Assembly: GCF_036784765.1 (NCBI RefSeq) | Contig: NZ_CP136651.1 | Location: forward strand, 2,666,001-2,730,000 | Source of the DNA: Novosphingobium sp. ZN18A2 | GTDB taxonomy: Bacteria; Pseudomonadota; Alphaproteobacteria; Sphingomonadales; Sphingomonadaceae | Reading direction: 5' to 3' | DNA length: 64,000 bases | Shown here: positions 44,878-53,680 of the stretch, in pieces | Position numbering within the stretch: the stretch's first letter is position 1 | Layout of the letters: each line of letters begins with the position of its first letter | Position numbers and translations under genes: made by a program | Notes under the pieces: generated by a model | Databases searched by the model: none | The model's input: the letters and a program-made list of their open reading frames with translations, nothing else | Told to the model about the DNA's origin: nothing

Positions 44878-45848
44878 GCCGCGATCCTTTCCGCCGGCGG
44901 ACGCGCCGGCGCGTCGGTGCGCGCCGCCCAGCGCAAGGTGGCCGAGCGGGCGCGGGGATTGCGCGCCACTTCGGCGTCCGAAGGCCGGATGGCGCGAGAG
45001 GGTTTTGCGAACGTCGCCGCCGCGCGCGGGGCGACGTCCGGCAGGTGGCGCGAACCGCCGGGGCCAGACTGGCTGGCGGCGCGCAGGAAGGTTTTCACGA
45101 TGCGGTCTTCCAGACTGTGAAAGCTGACCACGACCAGCCGGCCGCCCGGTTCAAGCAGGTCTTCGGCGGCGGCCAGCGCCTGCGCCAGTTCGTCAAGCTC
45201 TCCATTCACGTGGATGCGCACCGCCTGGAAACTGCGCGTGGCGGGGTCTTTCGCCATGCCCGGCTTGTGCCCCAGCGCCTTGCGCACGACGGCGGCGAAC
45301 TGGCCGGTCGTGGTCAGCGGGCGGGCGGCAACGATGGCGCGGGCGATGCGGCGCGACTGGCGTTCTTCGCCATAGCGGTAAAGCACGTCGGCAATCGCGG
45401 CTTCATCGGCTTCGTTCAGGAAATCAGCCGCGCTTTGCCCGTCCTGCGACATGCGCATGTCCAGCGGGCCATCGACCGAAAAGCCGAAGCCGCGACCCGA
45501 CTGGTCAAGCTGCATCGAACTGACGCCGATATCCATGACCAGGCCGCGCACCTTGTCCACGCCCGCTTCGGCAAGGCTTTCTACCATTTCGGAAAACCGC
45601 CGGGGATGGAGCACGAGGCGCGGGGGGCTTTCTTGCGTTTCGGGCCAGCGGTTGCCCGCCTCGATCGCGTCGGGATCGCGGTCGAAGGCATGGACGGTGG
45701 CGCCGGCATCGAGCAGACGGCGCGTGTAACCGCCCGCCCCGAACGTGGCATCCACGATCAGGTCGCCCGGCTGCGGGTCCAGCGCCTCCACCACTTCGTC
45801 AAGCAATACGGGAACGTGCGGGGCGGTATTTTGCGCGGCAGGACTCAC
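44874..45848 (-). CDS. rsmH: 16S rRNA (cytosine-1402-N4) methyltransferase
   Basis: 324 residues from a GTG at 45848 that overlaps the mraZ stop (GTGA); earlier codons are mraZ in another frame. The SAM motif is [15 protein letters not shown], followed by [19 protein letters not shown], the [14 protein letters not shown] region and [17 protein letters not shown]. It methylates C1402 of 16S rRNA. It is the second gene of the dcw cluster. Confidence 0.97.
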   Translation of the reverse strand: MSPAAQNTAPHVPVLLDEVVEALDPQPGDLIVDATFGAGGYTRRLLDAGATVHAFDRDPDAIEAGNRWPETQESPPRLVLHPRRFSEMVESLAEAGVDKVRGLVMDIGVSSMQLDQSGRGFGFSVDGPLDMRMSQDGQSAADFLNEADEAAIADVLYRYGEERQSRRIARAIVAARPLTTTGQFAAVVRKALGHKPGMAKDPATRSFQAVRIHVNGELDELAQALAAAEDLLEPGGRLVVVSFHSLEDRIVKTFLRAASQSGPGGSRHLPDVAPRAAATFAKPSRAIRPSDAEVARNPRARSATLRWAARTDAPARPPAERIAA

Positions 45849-46351
45849 CGGCGCCTCCCCTTGCCGTTCGCCGCATCGGCCATCAGCGCGCGACACTTGG
45901 CCTTCGCGGCATCCCAGCCAGCCCCCATCTCGAACAGCCGCTCCGGCGCCCAGATGGTGATGAGGTCGCTACCGCCGTTGAAATAGAGGCCGCCCGTCAC
46001 CCCGCCCATGTCGGCCAGGTATGACGGCAGCACGAAACGCCCCGAATCGTCGAAGCTGGCGCGGTGGAAGGCGGAAAGCTGGCCCAGCATCTCGTCCCGG
46101 TCGAAAGAGCGGTCGCCCGCGGCCTTGGCCATTTCCCATTCGTCGTGCACCAAGGCGTCGAACGTCTCGGTGCGATCGAAGCCGAAACCGACAAGGCACG
46201 GCAGCTTGTGATGCTTGTCCAGGCACAGCAGCTTGTCGCCGCCCGATGCGGCGCGAACGCTGGCGCGGAAGTCTGACGGCAGCACGAACCGGTCCTTTTC
46301 GCCGCGCGGCGAAAAGCCCTGTCCGAAATACCGAGTTGGCCCTCCCGCCAC
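45845..46351 (-). CDS. mraZ: Transcriptional regulator MraZ
   Basis: 168 residues from a GTG at 46351. It has two AbrB-like half-domains: the first around [13 protein letters not shown] (17-29) and the second around [16 protein letters not shown], each with the RFVLP signature. MraZ binds repeats upstream of its own gene and controls the dcw operon. Candidate repeats lie at 46461-46506. The start is uncertain because no good ribosome site precedes the GTG. Overlaps rsmH by 4 bp. Confidence 0.93.
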   Translation of the reverse strand: MAGGPTRYFGQGFSPRGEKDRFVLPSDFRASVRAASGGDKLLCLDKHHKLPCLVGFGFDRTETFDALVHDEWEMAKAAGDRSFDRDEMLGQLSAFHRASFDDSGRFVLPSYLADMGGVTGGLYFNGGSDLITIWAPERLFEMGAGWDAAKAKCRALMADAANGKGRRR

Positions 46352-46734
46352 GCAAACACCCCGCTACGGACAAACTCCTCCGCCTCGGGAAGCGCACGCG
46401 CATCCCGGCGCATCCCCCGCGGATGCGGCATGGAAAATCGTCCAGATACGCCTTCTTAACGCGGGAAAGTGCGGGCGGGAAGAGCAAATCGCGGGAAATT
46501 ACGGGAATTTGCGTCCAGTTGTGCAGTTTTATCAGGATTCTTGCGGGATTCCGGGTACCCCACAGCCTCGGATACCGGACCATGAGTAGTTCTGGCAGAT
46601 TCGCAAACCCATGTGAATCCTTGTGTTTTCCGGACTGGAATCACTCACGCCCGCACTTTCCCCGAAAGTACCCGCGCGCGACCTTCGTCCCCAAACAGGC
46701 AAGGAAATGTGCGAATCGCCGCGAGGCGAGGCAG
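46352..46734 (-). promoter_or_regulatory. dcw cluster promoter and leader region
   Basis: 383 bp between the small membrane protein gene and mraZ, both on the minus strand. It must hold the main dcw promoter. Two kinds of signals are visible: GGGA-type repeats near 46461-46506, and six GANTC sites between 46536 and 46717. No convincing -35/-10 pair was picked out. No small gene was seen here. Confidence 0.65.
46461..46506 (+). promoter_or_regulatory. Candidate MraZ operator: phased CGGGA/CGGGC repeats
   Basis: On the plus strand CGGGA at 46462, CGGGC at 46472, CGGGA at 46492 and CGGGA at 46502 sit at exact multiples of 10 bp, with an extra CGGGA at 46476. In E. coli MraZ binds TGGGN repeats with 5-nt spacers, i.e. 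the same 10-bp period. They lie about 110-155 bp upstream of the mraZ start. The first base differs (C for T). Confidence 0.5.
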
Positions 46735-47184
46735 TCAGGGTTGCTGTTGCTTGACGTCCGGTTCGGAGGTCGGCGGCGCCTGCGTGGGTGTGCCGGCATT
46801 GCCGGGCAGCAGGATCATCGCATCGGGCTTCGCGCTGGGGCTCGGCTTGTTGACCGGCAGTTCGGGCGCGACGCCCATGTCCACCAGCGGGTCGCTTGCG
46901 GCAGTGGTTGTCGGAGCCGCGGCCGGTGCGGTGTCGACCGCTTCGGGCGAAGCGATGGCCACCGCGTCTTCCGACTGGCGCGCCCGCTCCATCACGATGT
47001 TGGCAAGGCCCACCATCAGCAGCATCCCGCCCAGCCCGAACAGGCCCACCTGCAAGCGGTGCACCGCCTGCGCGCGCAATTCCCGCTCACTGGGAGAGGT
47101 GAAGCGCAGGGGCAGCGCCGGGCGGCTATCCGCCGCGATATGCCGCGCGATACGCTTTTGCAGGGGGTTGGCGAGACGTGCCAT
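46735..47184 (-). CDS. Small single-span membrane protein upstream of mraZ
   Basis: 149 residues. A basic, soluble N-terminal ~45 residues (KRIARHIAADSRPALPLRF...) is followed by one membrane helix (about 46-64, VGLFGLGGMLLMVGLANIVM) and a Pro/Ala/Thr-rich, probably disordered periplasmic tail. This layout resembles small division or envelope adaptors, but no family is recognised. It precedes mraZ by 383 bp on the same strand and follows the cysteine synthase gene by 17 bp, so it may be co-transcribed with the latter. Confidence 0.75.
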   Translation of the reverse strand: MARLANPLQKRIARHIAADSRPALPLRFTSPSERELRAQAVHRLQVGLFGLGGMLLMVGLANIVMERARQSEDAVAIASPEAVDTAPAAAPTTTAASDPLVDMGVAPELPVNKPSPSAKPDAMILLPGNAGTPTQAPPTSEPDVKQQQP

Positions 47185-47201
47185 CGCCGGACCCTAGCCG
47201 A

Positions 47202-48209
47202 TCAGGCCAGCCAGGGAAATACCGGGCGTTCCTTGGCGCGCAGCCATTCGGGATTGTAAAGCGTCGACAGGTAGCGGAAGCCCGTGTCGCACAGGATCGT
47301 CGCGATGCGGGGGCTCTTGCGGCCTTCGGCCACCAGCTTGCGGCCCAGCGCGACCGCGCCCGCCACGTTGATCCCGCTGGAAAGACCAAGGCACAGCCCT
47401 TCCTCTTCCAGCAGGCGGCCGACCCAGTGCAGCCCCTCTTCGTCGGAAATGCGGAACGCGGTGTCGATCGGCGCGCCTTCTAGATTGGCGGTAATCCGCC
47501 CCTGCCCGATCCCTTCCGCGACAGAGCTGCCTTCCGATTTCAGTTCGCCGCATTCGTAATAGGAATAAAGCGCCGCGCCGTGCGGATCGGTAAGCGCGAT
47601 GGTCACGTCCTCGTCGAACGCCTTCAGGCCCAGCCCGACGCCCGCGATCGTCCCGCCCGTTCCCGCGGCGCAGGTAAAACCGTCGATCCGGCCGCCCATC
47701 TGCTCCCAGATTTCGGGCGCGGTGCTTTCGATGTGGGCGCGGCGGTTGGCGATATTGTCGAACTGGTTGGCCCAGATCGCCCCTTCGGTCTCTTCCGCAA
47801 GCCGGCGCGAGGTGTGCACGAAGTGGCCGGGGTTCTTGTAGGGCGCGGCGGGAACCAGCACCAGTTCGGCCCGCAGCGCGCGCAGCGTATCCATCTTCTC
47901 GCGCGACTGGGTTTCGGGCATCACGATCACCGTCTTGTAGCCCAGCGCATTGGCGACAAGCGCAAGGCCGATGCCGGTGTTGCCCGCCGTGCCTTCCACG
48001 ATCGTGCCGCCGGGCTTCAGCGTTCCGCGCTCTTCGGCGTCGCGCACGATCCACAACGCCGCACGGTCTTTCACCGATGCACCGGGGTTGGCGAATTCGC
48101 ACTTGCCGAAGATGTCGCAACCCGCCGCCTCGCTTGGCCCTGCCAGGCGGACGAGCGGCGTATTGCCGATAAGGGAAAGCGTATCGGGAAGGGTCGTATC
48201 AGAAGTCAT
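47202..48209 (-). CDS. Cysteine synthase (O-acetylserine sulfhydrylase)
   Basis: 335 residues from the ATG at 48209 (MTSDTTLPDTLSLIGNTPLV). PLP fold type II: Schiff-base Lys47 in NPGASVKDRAA, substrate loop EGTAGNTGIGLA (~70-80), and the phosphate-binding Gly loop AAGTGGTIAGVG. It joins sulfide and O-acetylserine, so it would complete the pathway begun by cysH/cysI 32 kb away. The asparagine loop GTAGNTG, rather than GTSGNTG, resembles the cysteine synthase A-like group often annotated cysK or cysM; which one is uncertain, so no symbol is given. Confidence 0.9.
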   Translation of the reverse strand: MTSDTTLPDTLSLIGNTPLVRLAGPSEAAGCDIFGKCEFANPGASVKDRAALWIVRDAEERGTLKPGGTIVEGTAGNTGIGLALVANALGYKTVIVMPETQSREKMDTLRALRAELVLVPAAPYKNPGHFVHTSRRLAEETEGAIWANQFDNIANRRAHIESTAPEIWEQMGGRIDGFTCAAGTGGTIAGVGLGLKAFDEDVTIALTDPHGAALYSYYECGELKSEGSSVAEGIGQGRITANLEGAPIDTAFRISDEEGLHWVGRLLEEEGLCLGLSSGINVAGAVALGRKLVAEGRKSPRIATILCDTGFRYLSTLYNPEWLRAKERPVFPWLA

Positions 48210-48277
48210 GCAGAAACAGGTAAGGCCCGGCTGCCGGTTCGGCAATGCAATTGCGCTTGGCCGCCTGCAAGCGCGGC

Positions 48278-48940
48278 TTATTCGCGCCCCGCACGGATCG
48301 CCGCCCCGCCGGCGAACGGCGCGATGGCCAGTGCCGCAAGGCTTGCCGCCGCCAATAGCAGCAGACCGCCCTCTCCGCCCTGTTGCAACGACCCCGCGCC
48401 GAAGATCAGCAACGGGACAGTCAGCGGGATAGCCAGCAGCCCGCCCAGCGCCGCGCCGCCGCGCAGGCCCGCCGTCAGCGCCGCGATGGTCACGCCGATG
48501 GCCGCAAGCCCCGGCGTGCCCACCAGCAGGCCAAGCTCGACAACCGCAAGTTGCCGCGCATCGAGCGACACGAGCGCGGCGGCAATCGGTGTCGCCAGCA
48601 TCAGCGGGATGCCGAAGCTAAGCCAGTGGGCGATAATGCGCACCAGCATCAGCGCCTCTTCCGATATGCCGCGCAATGCCCACTGGTCGAAGAACCCGGC
48701 GTCGAGGTCGGGTTCCACCAGCCGGTCTATCGGCAGGATCGCAGCGAGCAGCGCCGCCACCCAGATCACGCCCGCGCCGGTCCGGTTCAGCAGCTTCGTG
48801 TCCGGTCCCACCGCAAAGGGGAACAGGATCGCCACCGCCACGAAGAACAGCAGGGGCAGAACCGCTCCGCCGCGCCCCTGCGCGCCGCGCGTCAGCAGCA
48901 CCAGGTCGCGAAGGAAGATGGCCCAGAGCGCGCGGATCAT
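48278..48940 (-). CDS. ccmB: Heme exporter protein CcmB
   Basis: 220 residues with six hydrophobic segments, N-terminal IRALWAIFLRDLVLLTRGAQGRG and the conserved LPLLFFVAVAILFPFAVGP, then LLAAILPIDRLVEPDLDAGFFDQW with its acidic cluster. It is the membrane part of the CcmAB ATPase that releases holo-CcmE during cytochrome c maturation. The ATG overlaps the ccmA stop by 4 bp. The next gene downstream is cysteine synthase, not ccmC. Confidence 0.93.
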   Translation of the reverse strand: MIRALWAIFLRDLVLLTRGAQGRGGAVLPLLFFVAVAILFPFAVGPDTKLLNRTGAGVIWVAALLAAILPIDRLVEPDLDAGFFDQWALRGISEEALMLVRIIAHWLSFGIPLMLATPIAAALVSLDARQLAVVELGLLVGTPGLAAIGVTIAALTAGLRGGAALGGLLAIPLTVPLLIFGAGSLQQGGEGGLLLLAAASLAALAIAPFAGGAAIRAGRE

Positions 48941-49542
48941 TCGTCCGCCTCCGCACCTGCCCGCTCATCCGGCACGTGGTCCGCGATGGACAAGACCTGA
49001 AGGCCGTCCAGCGCCAAGGGCAGGTGCGAGGCGATGACGGCGATTCCGCCGGCCGCGCGGTGCAGTTCGATCATGTGCTGCGCGCGTTTGGCCCAATCGA
49101 CATCCAACCCGTTCAGCGGTTCGTCCAGCATCCACACCGACGCCCCGCTCGCCGCCACGCGGGCCAGCGCCGCGCGCTTTTTCTGCCCGGTCGAAAGATA
49201 GCGCACGGGAACGTCCAGCAGGTCGTCAAGGCCAAGCGCGGTCACGCGTTCCATCACGCCGTCCACCCTGCCCCAGAATGCCAGCGCGCGTTCCAGCGGC
49301 ACGTGCGCGTCCAGCGCCATGCGTTCGTCTATCAGCGCGATACGCCCTTCGCGTTCCACCGATCCGGCGTATGGACGCAACAGGCCGGCGAGGATGCGGA
49401 TCAGGCTGGACTTGCCGGTGCCGTTCGGCCCCGTTACCTGCAAGGCATCGCCCGGCGCGAGCGACAGCGACAGGTTCCTGAACAGGATCCTGTCGCCGCG
49501 TCGGCACGCGAGATCCCTTGCGGCTAGGCGGCAGGCTTGCAT
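48937..49542 (-). CDS. ccmA: Cytochrome c biogenesis ATP-binding protein CcmA
   Basis: 201 residues. Walker A GPNGTGKSSL (38-47), signature STGQKKRAALARVAAS (LSTGQ variant typical of CcmA), Walker B VWMLDEPLNGLD and IASHLPL. It powers CcmB in cytochrome c maturation System I. It is the first gene of the ccmA-ccmB pair; the promoter must lie in the 63-bp divergent gap shared with the pterin dehydratase gene. Confidence 0.94.
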   Translation of the reverse strand: MQACRLAARDLACRRGDRILFRNLSLSLAPGDALQVTGPNGTGKSSLIRILAGLLRPYAGSVEREGRIALIDERMALDAHVPLERALAFWGRVDGVMERVTALGLDDLLDVPVRYLSTGQKKRAALARVAASGASVWMLDEPLNGLDVDWAKRAQHMIELHRAAGGIAVIASHLPLALDGLQVLSIADHVPDERAGAEADE

Positions 49543-49605
49543 GGCGCGTGGCGATAGTTGAAAGCGCGAAGCCTGCCAAGCAGCCCCGATCTCCCAGGAG
49601 TAAAC

Positions 49606-49896
49606 ATGGCTATCGATCCCCTCACCGATTCCGAACGCGACAGCGCGCTGGACCGCCTTTCCGCCTGGACCCTTCGCGACGACGGGCTGGCGATCCGGCG
49701 CAGCTTTTCATTCGACGATTTCAGCGAAGCCTTCGCCTTCATGACCCGCGTGGCGCTCTATGCGGAAAAGGCGGACCACCATCCCGAATGGTCGAACGTC
49801 TACAACAAGGTCTCGATCACGCTGACCACGCACGATGCGGGCGGCCTTTCGAAGCGCGACCTGGCGATGGCCGCCGCGATCGACCGGCTGGTGTAG
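49606..49896 (+). CDS. Pterin-4a-carbinolamine dehydratase
   Basis: 96 residues from the ATG at 49606, preceded by CAGGAG at good spacing. The family signature is complete: the [20 protein letters not shown] stretch followed by GGLS (about 58-81). It dehydrates 4a-hydroxytetrahydropterin, normally to recycle the phenylalanine hydroxylase cofactor. No hydroxylase gene is in the window. It converges with the SDR gene, ending 12 bp before its stop. Confidence 0.95.
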   Translation: MAIDPLTDSERDSALDRLSAWTLRDDGLAIRRSFSFDDFSEAFAFMTRVALYAEKADHHPEWSNVYNKVSITLTTHDAGGLSKRDLAMAAAIDRLV

Positions 49897-49908
49897 GCCG
49901 CCCGGACC

Positions 49909-50700
49909 TCAATCCATGGGCGCAAGCGTGCGGCGCCGCACCAGGCCGGGGGCGAAGCGCGACATGAAGGAAAGCTGCTTCGCGGTCTTTCCCACCAGCG
50001 TGTGAACCTTCGATCCGTGGACCGCGTCCCACGCGGCCTGGGCCACGTCTTCCACCGGGATGAAGTCCAGCTTCGCCTCCACCACGCTGTCGCGCATCGA
50101 AACGTTGGTGTGCGTGTTGCCGGGCTTTTGCAGCAGCGGCGTATCGATGAAGCCGGGCATCAGGTCGCGCACCTTGATGTCATCCGCCGACCATTCGGAA
50201 TCGAGCGCCTCTGTCATCGCGCGCACGCCGAACTTGGTGGCCGAATAGGTCGCCATGTTGGCAATGCCGTAAAGCCCGGCCGCGCTTGCGGTGTTGAGCA
50301 GGCAACTGCCCGGAGTCTTCGCGAGATAGGGCCGGGCGGCCTGCGCACCATAGATCACGCCGCGAAAGTTCACGTCCACCAGCATGTCGATTTCCGACTG
50401 CTGCATTTCAGAAAGCGGGCCACCGAAGGCAACGCCCGCGTTGTTGAACATCACGTCGATACGCCCGCCGCTCGCTTCCGCGAAATCGGCCAGCGCCTCG
50501 TCCCACGCCAGCCGGTCGCGCACGTCCAGCCTGTGCATGGTCGATCCGCCGTCGGGCAGCAGCGCAGCGGTTTCGCGCATTCCCGCCTCGTTGATGTCGG
50601 CAAGCCCGACCAGCCAGCTTTCGCGCGCAAACCGCTGCGCGACCGCGCGGCCTATGCCCGATCCGCCGCCCGTGATGAAAATCGCCTTGCGCTGCGACAT
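49909..50700 (-). CDS. Short-chain dehydrogenase/reductase (classical SDR)
   Basis: 263 residues. Cofactor motif TGGGSGIG (10-17), NNAGVAFGG, catalytic Ser in LLNTASAAGLYG, and YSATK with the Tyr/Lys pair. A C-terminal basic tail (FAPGLVRRRTLAPMD) follows. The substrate is not determinable; this subgroup is common in sphingomonads. It lies 45 bp after the DNA glycosylase gene in the same direction. Confidence 0.9.
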   Translation of the reverse strand: MSQRKAIFITGGGSGIGRAVAQRFARESWLVGLADINEAGMRETAALLPDGGSTMHRLDVRDRLAWDEALADFAEASGGRIDVMFNNAGVAFGGPLSEMQQSEIDMLVDVNFRGVIYGAQAARPYLAKTPGSCLLNTASAAGLYGIANMATYSATKFGVRAMTEALDSEWSADDIKVRDLMPGFIDTPLLQKPGNTHTNVSMRDSVVEAKLDFIPVEDVAQAAWDAVHGSKVHTLVGKTAKQLSFMSRFAPGLVRRRTLAPMD

Positions 50701-50745
50701 TGCCCCTCACCCTTCCCTGATTCGCTGAGCTTGTGAACAGGCATC

Positions 50746-51369
50746 CTAGAGCGCGGGATTGTTGTAGCAATGCCAAGTGAAGATGGCCGCCGCGCCGCGG
50801 TGCGGGCGCCAGTCCTCTGCCAGCGCGCGGGTTTCCTTTTCGCCGGGCCGTTCGGGCAGGTCCAGCAGCTTGCCAATCCCCGCCTGCACCGCAAGATCGC
50901 CCGCCGGCCAGATATCCGGCCGGCCTTCCGCGAAAAGCAGATAGATCTCTGCCGACCAGCGCCCGATGCCCTTGATCCGCACCAGTTGCGCAATCGCCGC
51001 TTCATCGTCATCCGGCAGGTTTTCAAGGTCGAGCTGCCCGGTTTCGACCAGCTCGCAAAGCGACCGGGCGTATCCCTGCTTCTGGCGCGAAAGGCCGCAG
51101 CCGCGCAGCGCATCGAACTCCGCGTCCAGAAGGTCACGCGGGGGAATATCCTCACCCAGCAAGGCTTCGAGCCGGTTCCATACCGACGCGGCGGCGGCCA
51201 CGCTTACCTGCTGGCCCACGATCGTGCGCAACAAGGTGCGATACCCGGTCGGGCGGATGCGCGGTTCGGGATAGCCCACCCTTTCCAGCGCGCGCGCGAT
51301 CCCCGGCGAACGCGCGGCAACGTGATCCAGCCCTTCTGCAATGGCGTGTGCGCTCAGGCCCATCGGCAT
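50746..51369 (-). CDS. DNA-3-methyladenine glycosylase II (AlkA-like, HhH-GPD)
   Basis: 207 residues, the compact HhH-GPD form. [18 protein letters not shown] (50-67) opens the fold, the hairpin [18 protein letters not shown] (129-146) binds DNA, and the catalytic Asp158 lies in PAGDLAVQ. It removes alkylated purines. There is no N-terminal AlkA beta domain and no Fe-S cluster. It lies upstream of the SDR gene and is divergent from the ferredoxin gene. Confidence 0.92.
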   Translation of the reverse strand: MPMGLSAHAIAEGLDHVAARSPGIARALERVGYPEPRIRPTGYRTLLRTIVGQQVSVAAAASVWNRLEALLGEDIPPRDLLDAEFDALRGCGLSRQKQGYARSLCELVETGQLDLENLPDDDEAAIAQLVRIKGIGRWSAEIYLLFAEGRPDIWPAGDLAVQAGIGKLLDLPERPGEKETRALAEDWRPHRGAAAIFTWHCYNNPAL

Positions 51370-51513
51370 TCATTCCCGTCAAAACCCGGCCAATATCCCG
51401 GTCAGCCCGCAACGCACGATGCTTGCCAAAGCCGGGCACAGCCTTTAGCAGCCCGCAGCGAACGCAAACAAGGGGCGCAGCGGACCGCGGGCGCCTGCCA
51501 AGAGGATAGTCGA

Positions 51514-51831
51514 ATGCCCAAGCTGATCGTTGTCAATCGTGCCGGTGAAGAAACGACTGTCGATGCCACCGCCGGCCTTTCGGTGATGGAAACGATCCGC
51601 GACAACGGTTTCGACGAATTGCTGGCGCTGTGCGGCGGTTGCTGTTCCTGCGCCACCTGCCACGTTCACGTCGATCCCGCCTCGATGGACAGGCTTGAGC
51701 CGATGGGCGAGGACGAGAACGACCTGCTCGACAGTTCGGACCACCGCAACGAATATTCGCGCCTGTCCTGCCAGATCGAGATGAGCGACGCGCTCGACGG
51801 CCTGAAGGTGACGATCGCGCCCGAAGATTGA
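51514..51831 (+). CDS. Adrenodoxin/putidaredoxin-type 2Fe-2S ferredoxin
   Basis: 105 residues from the ATG at 51514, with GAGGA upstream. The 2Fe-2S ligands are Cys40, Cys46 and Cys49 in [14 protein letters not shown] and a fourth Cys near residue 85 in RLSCQIEM. The C-terminal [14 protein letters not shown] is typical of ferredoxins serving cytochromes P450 or Rieske oxygenases. No P450 or reductase gene is adjacent, so the partner is unknown. Confidence 0.95.
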   Translation: MPKLIVVNRAGEETTVDATAGLSVMETIRDNGFDELLALCGGCCSCATCHVHVDPASMDRLEPMGEDENDLLDSSDHRNEYSRLSCQIEMSDALDGLKVTIAPED

Positions 51832-51927
51832 TTCGGCGAAGCGGATACGACGCGAATTGAAGCAGCGCAGATTGATCCGCAGCGGACCAAATTTACGAGA
51901 AATGCGGACGCGTGCGGCGGGCTGGTG

Positions 51928-52857
51928 CTAAAGCCGCAGCCCCGCGGTTTCATCCAGCCCGGACATCAGGTTCAGGCTCTGCACCGCGGCGCCGCTCGCC
52001 CCCTTGCCCAGATTGTCGAGCCGCGCGACGAGGCGCGCCTGCGACCCGTCGGCGCTGGCCATCACGAACAGTTCCATCCCGTCCCACGGCTGCATGGATG
52101 CGCGCAGCAGCAGTTCCCCTTCTTCGGGAACGCCGGGATTGACCGTTACGATGGGCGATCCTTCATAAAACCGGGCGAGTTCGGCGCGTAGCGCGTCGCG
52201 CGAACCTGCGCCGGGCATGGCCGAAAGCGCCAGCGGCACTTCCACCACCATGCCGCGCAGCGCGGGGATCACCGCCGGCGAGAACAGCGGCGCGATCGAC
52301 AGCCCGGCATAGGCTTTCATTTCCGGTACGTGCTTGTGCCCGAAGGTAAGGCCATAACCGCGCCACGCGATATCGGCATCGTCGGCATAGCGCGCGATCA
52401 GCGCCTTGCCGCCGCCAGAATAGCCGGACACGGCGTTGCAGCTATAGGCCCAGCCGGCAGGCAACATCCCCGCGCGCACCAGCGGCGCCAGTCCACCAAG
52501 GAAGCCGGTGGGATAGCACCCCGGATTGGCGACGCGCTTCGCATTGGCCACGGCATCGTGCCCGACCAGTTCGGGGAAACCATAGGTCCAGCCATCGGCC
52601 ACGCGATGCGCGGTGGATGCATCTATCACGCGGGTGGTATCGTTGCGGATCATGCCCACCGCGGCGCGCGCCGCATCGTCGGGCAGGCACAGGATCACCA
52701 CGTCGGCATCGTTGATCGCTTCGGCGCGCGCGGTATCGTCCTTGCGCCGCGCATCGTCGAGCGCGATCAGCGCGAACTCGCTCCGCCCGGCAAGCCGTTC
52801 CGCGATTTCCAGCCCGGTCGTTCCCGCCGCGCCGTCAATGAATACCTGCACCGTCAT
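51928..52857 (-). CDS. argC: N-acetyl-gamma-glutamyl-phosphate reductase (type 2)
   Basis: 309 residues, the short type 2 ArgC. N-terminal FIDGAAGTTGLEIAERL dinucleotide motif, the catalytic Cys in NPGCYPTGFLGGLAPLV, then NAVSGYSGGGKALI and the His region LTFGHKHVPEMKAYAG. It catalyses the third step of arginine synthesis. The ATG overlaps the stop of the NlpC/P60 gene by 4 bp, so it is the second gene of that pair. Confidence 0.95.
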   Translation of the reverse strand: MTVQVFIDGAAGTTGLEIAERLAGRSEFALIALDDARRKDDTARAEAINDADVVILCLPDDAARAAVGMIRNDTTRVIDASTAHRVADGWTYGFPELVGHDAVANAKRVANPGCYPTGFLGGLAPLVRAGMLPAGWAYSCNAVSGYSGGGKALIARYADDADIAWRGYGLTFGHKHVPEMKAYAGLSIAPLFSPAVIPALRGMVVEVPLALSAMPGAGSRDALRAELARFYEGSPIVTVNPGVPEEGELLLRASMQPWDGMELFVMASADGSQARLVARLDNLGKGASGAAVQSLNLMSGLDETAGLRL

Positions 52858-53591
52858 GGCAACACCCGCCTGCGGGACGTTTCCCCGCCTTCCTTGCGCG
52901 CCAGCATGTCTGCCAGCGGCTCTTTCACGACCTTGCCCGCGTCCTGGCTGGCATGGATCACCGTATCCGCATCCACCAGGATCGCCACGTGCCCCTTAAG
53001 GAAGACCAGGTCTCCGCGCTGCGGTGCCGCGCCGGCGTCCAGCTTGCGCCCCGCTTCCGCTTCCTGCTGGTCGCTGTCGCGCGGCAGCCGGAATCCGGCG
53101 CGCGCGAACACGGTTTGCACAAGGCCCGAGCAATCGATGCCCGCACCGCCGCGACCGCCCCAGACATAGGGCGTGCCGACAAGCGCTTCGGCGCTGGTAA
53201 CCGGGTCCGTTCCGTCGGGCGCGGGGGGCGGCGGCACGTCGGCCGGATCGCCCAGCGCCTGAAGCGGAAGATAGCCGAGATAATGGTCGTGCGCGCCATA
53301 GCCCCAGCCCCATCCACCGGCGAGGTCGAGCAGCATGAAGCGTTCGCCTCGCAACAGTTCGGACACCTGTTCGGACGCGTCGCCCTTGGCCGCACGCAAG
53401 GCGACGTGATCCACCGCCACCGCGCGCTCCATCGGCACGACATAATGCGGGGCGAAAAGCTGGCCGCGCAGCGCGATATCGGCAAGGTCGCCACGGATCG
53501 GCGTGACGCGCGGATCGGTTACGCGCGCGGGTCCGGCCAGCGCATATTGCCCGGCATAGGAATCGGTGTCTGGCTTTGCTTCGGCGTTCAA
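52854..53591 (-). CDS. NlpC/P60 (C40) cell wall peptidase
   Basis: 245 residues with the TTG at 53591, which has GAAGGA at suitable spacing; an ATG at 53672 would add 27 residues of unlikely sequence. An N-terminal SH3-like region (RVTPIRGDLADIALRGQLFAPHY) is followed by the C40 domain from ~residue 135. Catalytic Cys is in GIDCSGLVQTVF, His in KGHVAILVD and the third polar residue in the HASQ strand. It probably cleaves the D-Glu-DAP bond of peptidoglycan. No signal peptide is visible. Upstream pepA is on the same strand. Confidence 0.87.
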   Translation of the reverse strand: MNAEAKPDTDSYAGQYALAGPARVTDPRVTPIRGDLADIALRGQLFAPHYVVPMERAVAVDHVALRAAKGDASEQVSELLRGERFMLLDLAGGWGWGYGAHDHYLGYLPLQALGDPADVPPPPAPDGTDPVTSAEALVGTPYVWGGRGGAGIDCSGLVQTVFARAGFRLPRDSDQQEAEAGRKLDAGAAPQRGDLVFLKGHVAILVDADTVIHASQDAGKVVKEPLADMLARKEGGETSRRRVLP

Positions 53592-53680
53592 TTTCTGTCC
53601 TTCATGGGAAGCGCGCGCGATTAGCGGCTCATCGCCCCGGGGGCAAGCATTGCCGCCGCCGCGCCCCAGCATGAAACCGT

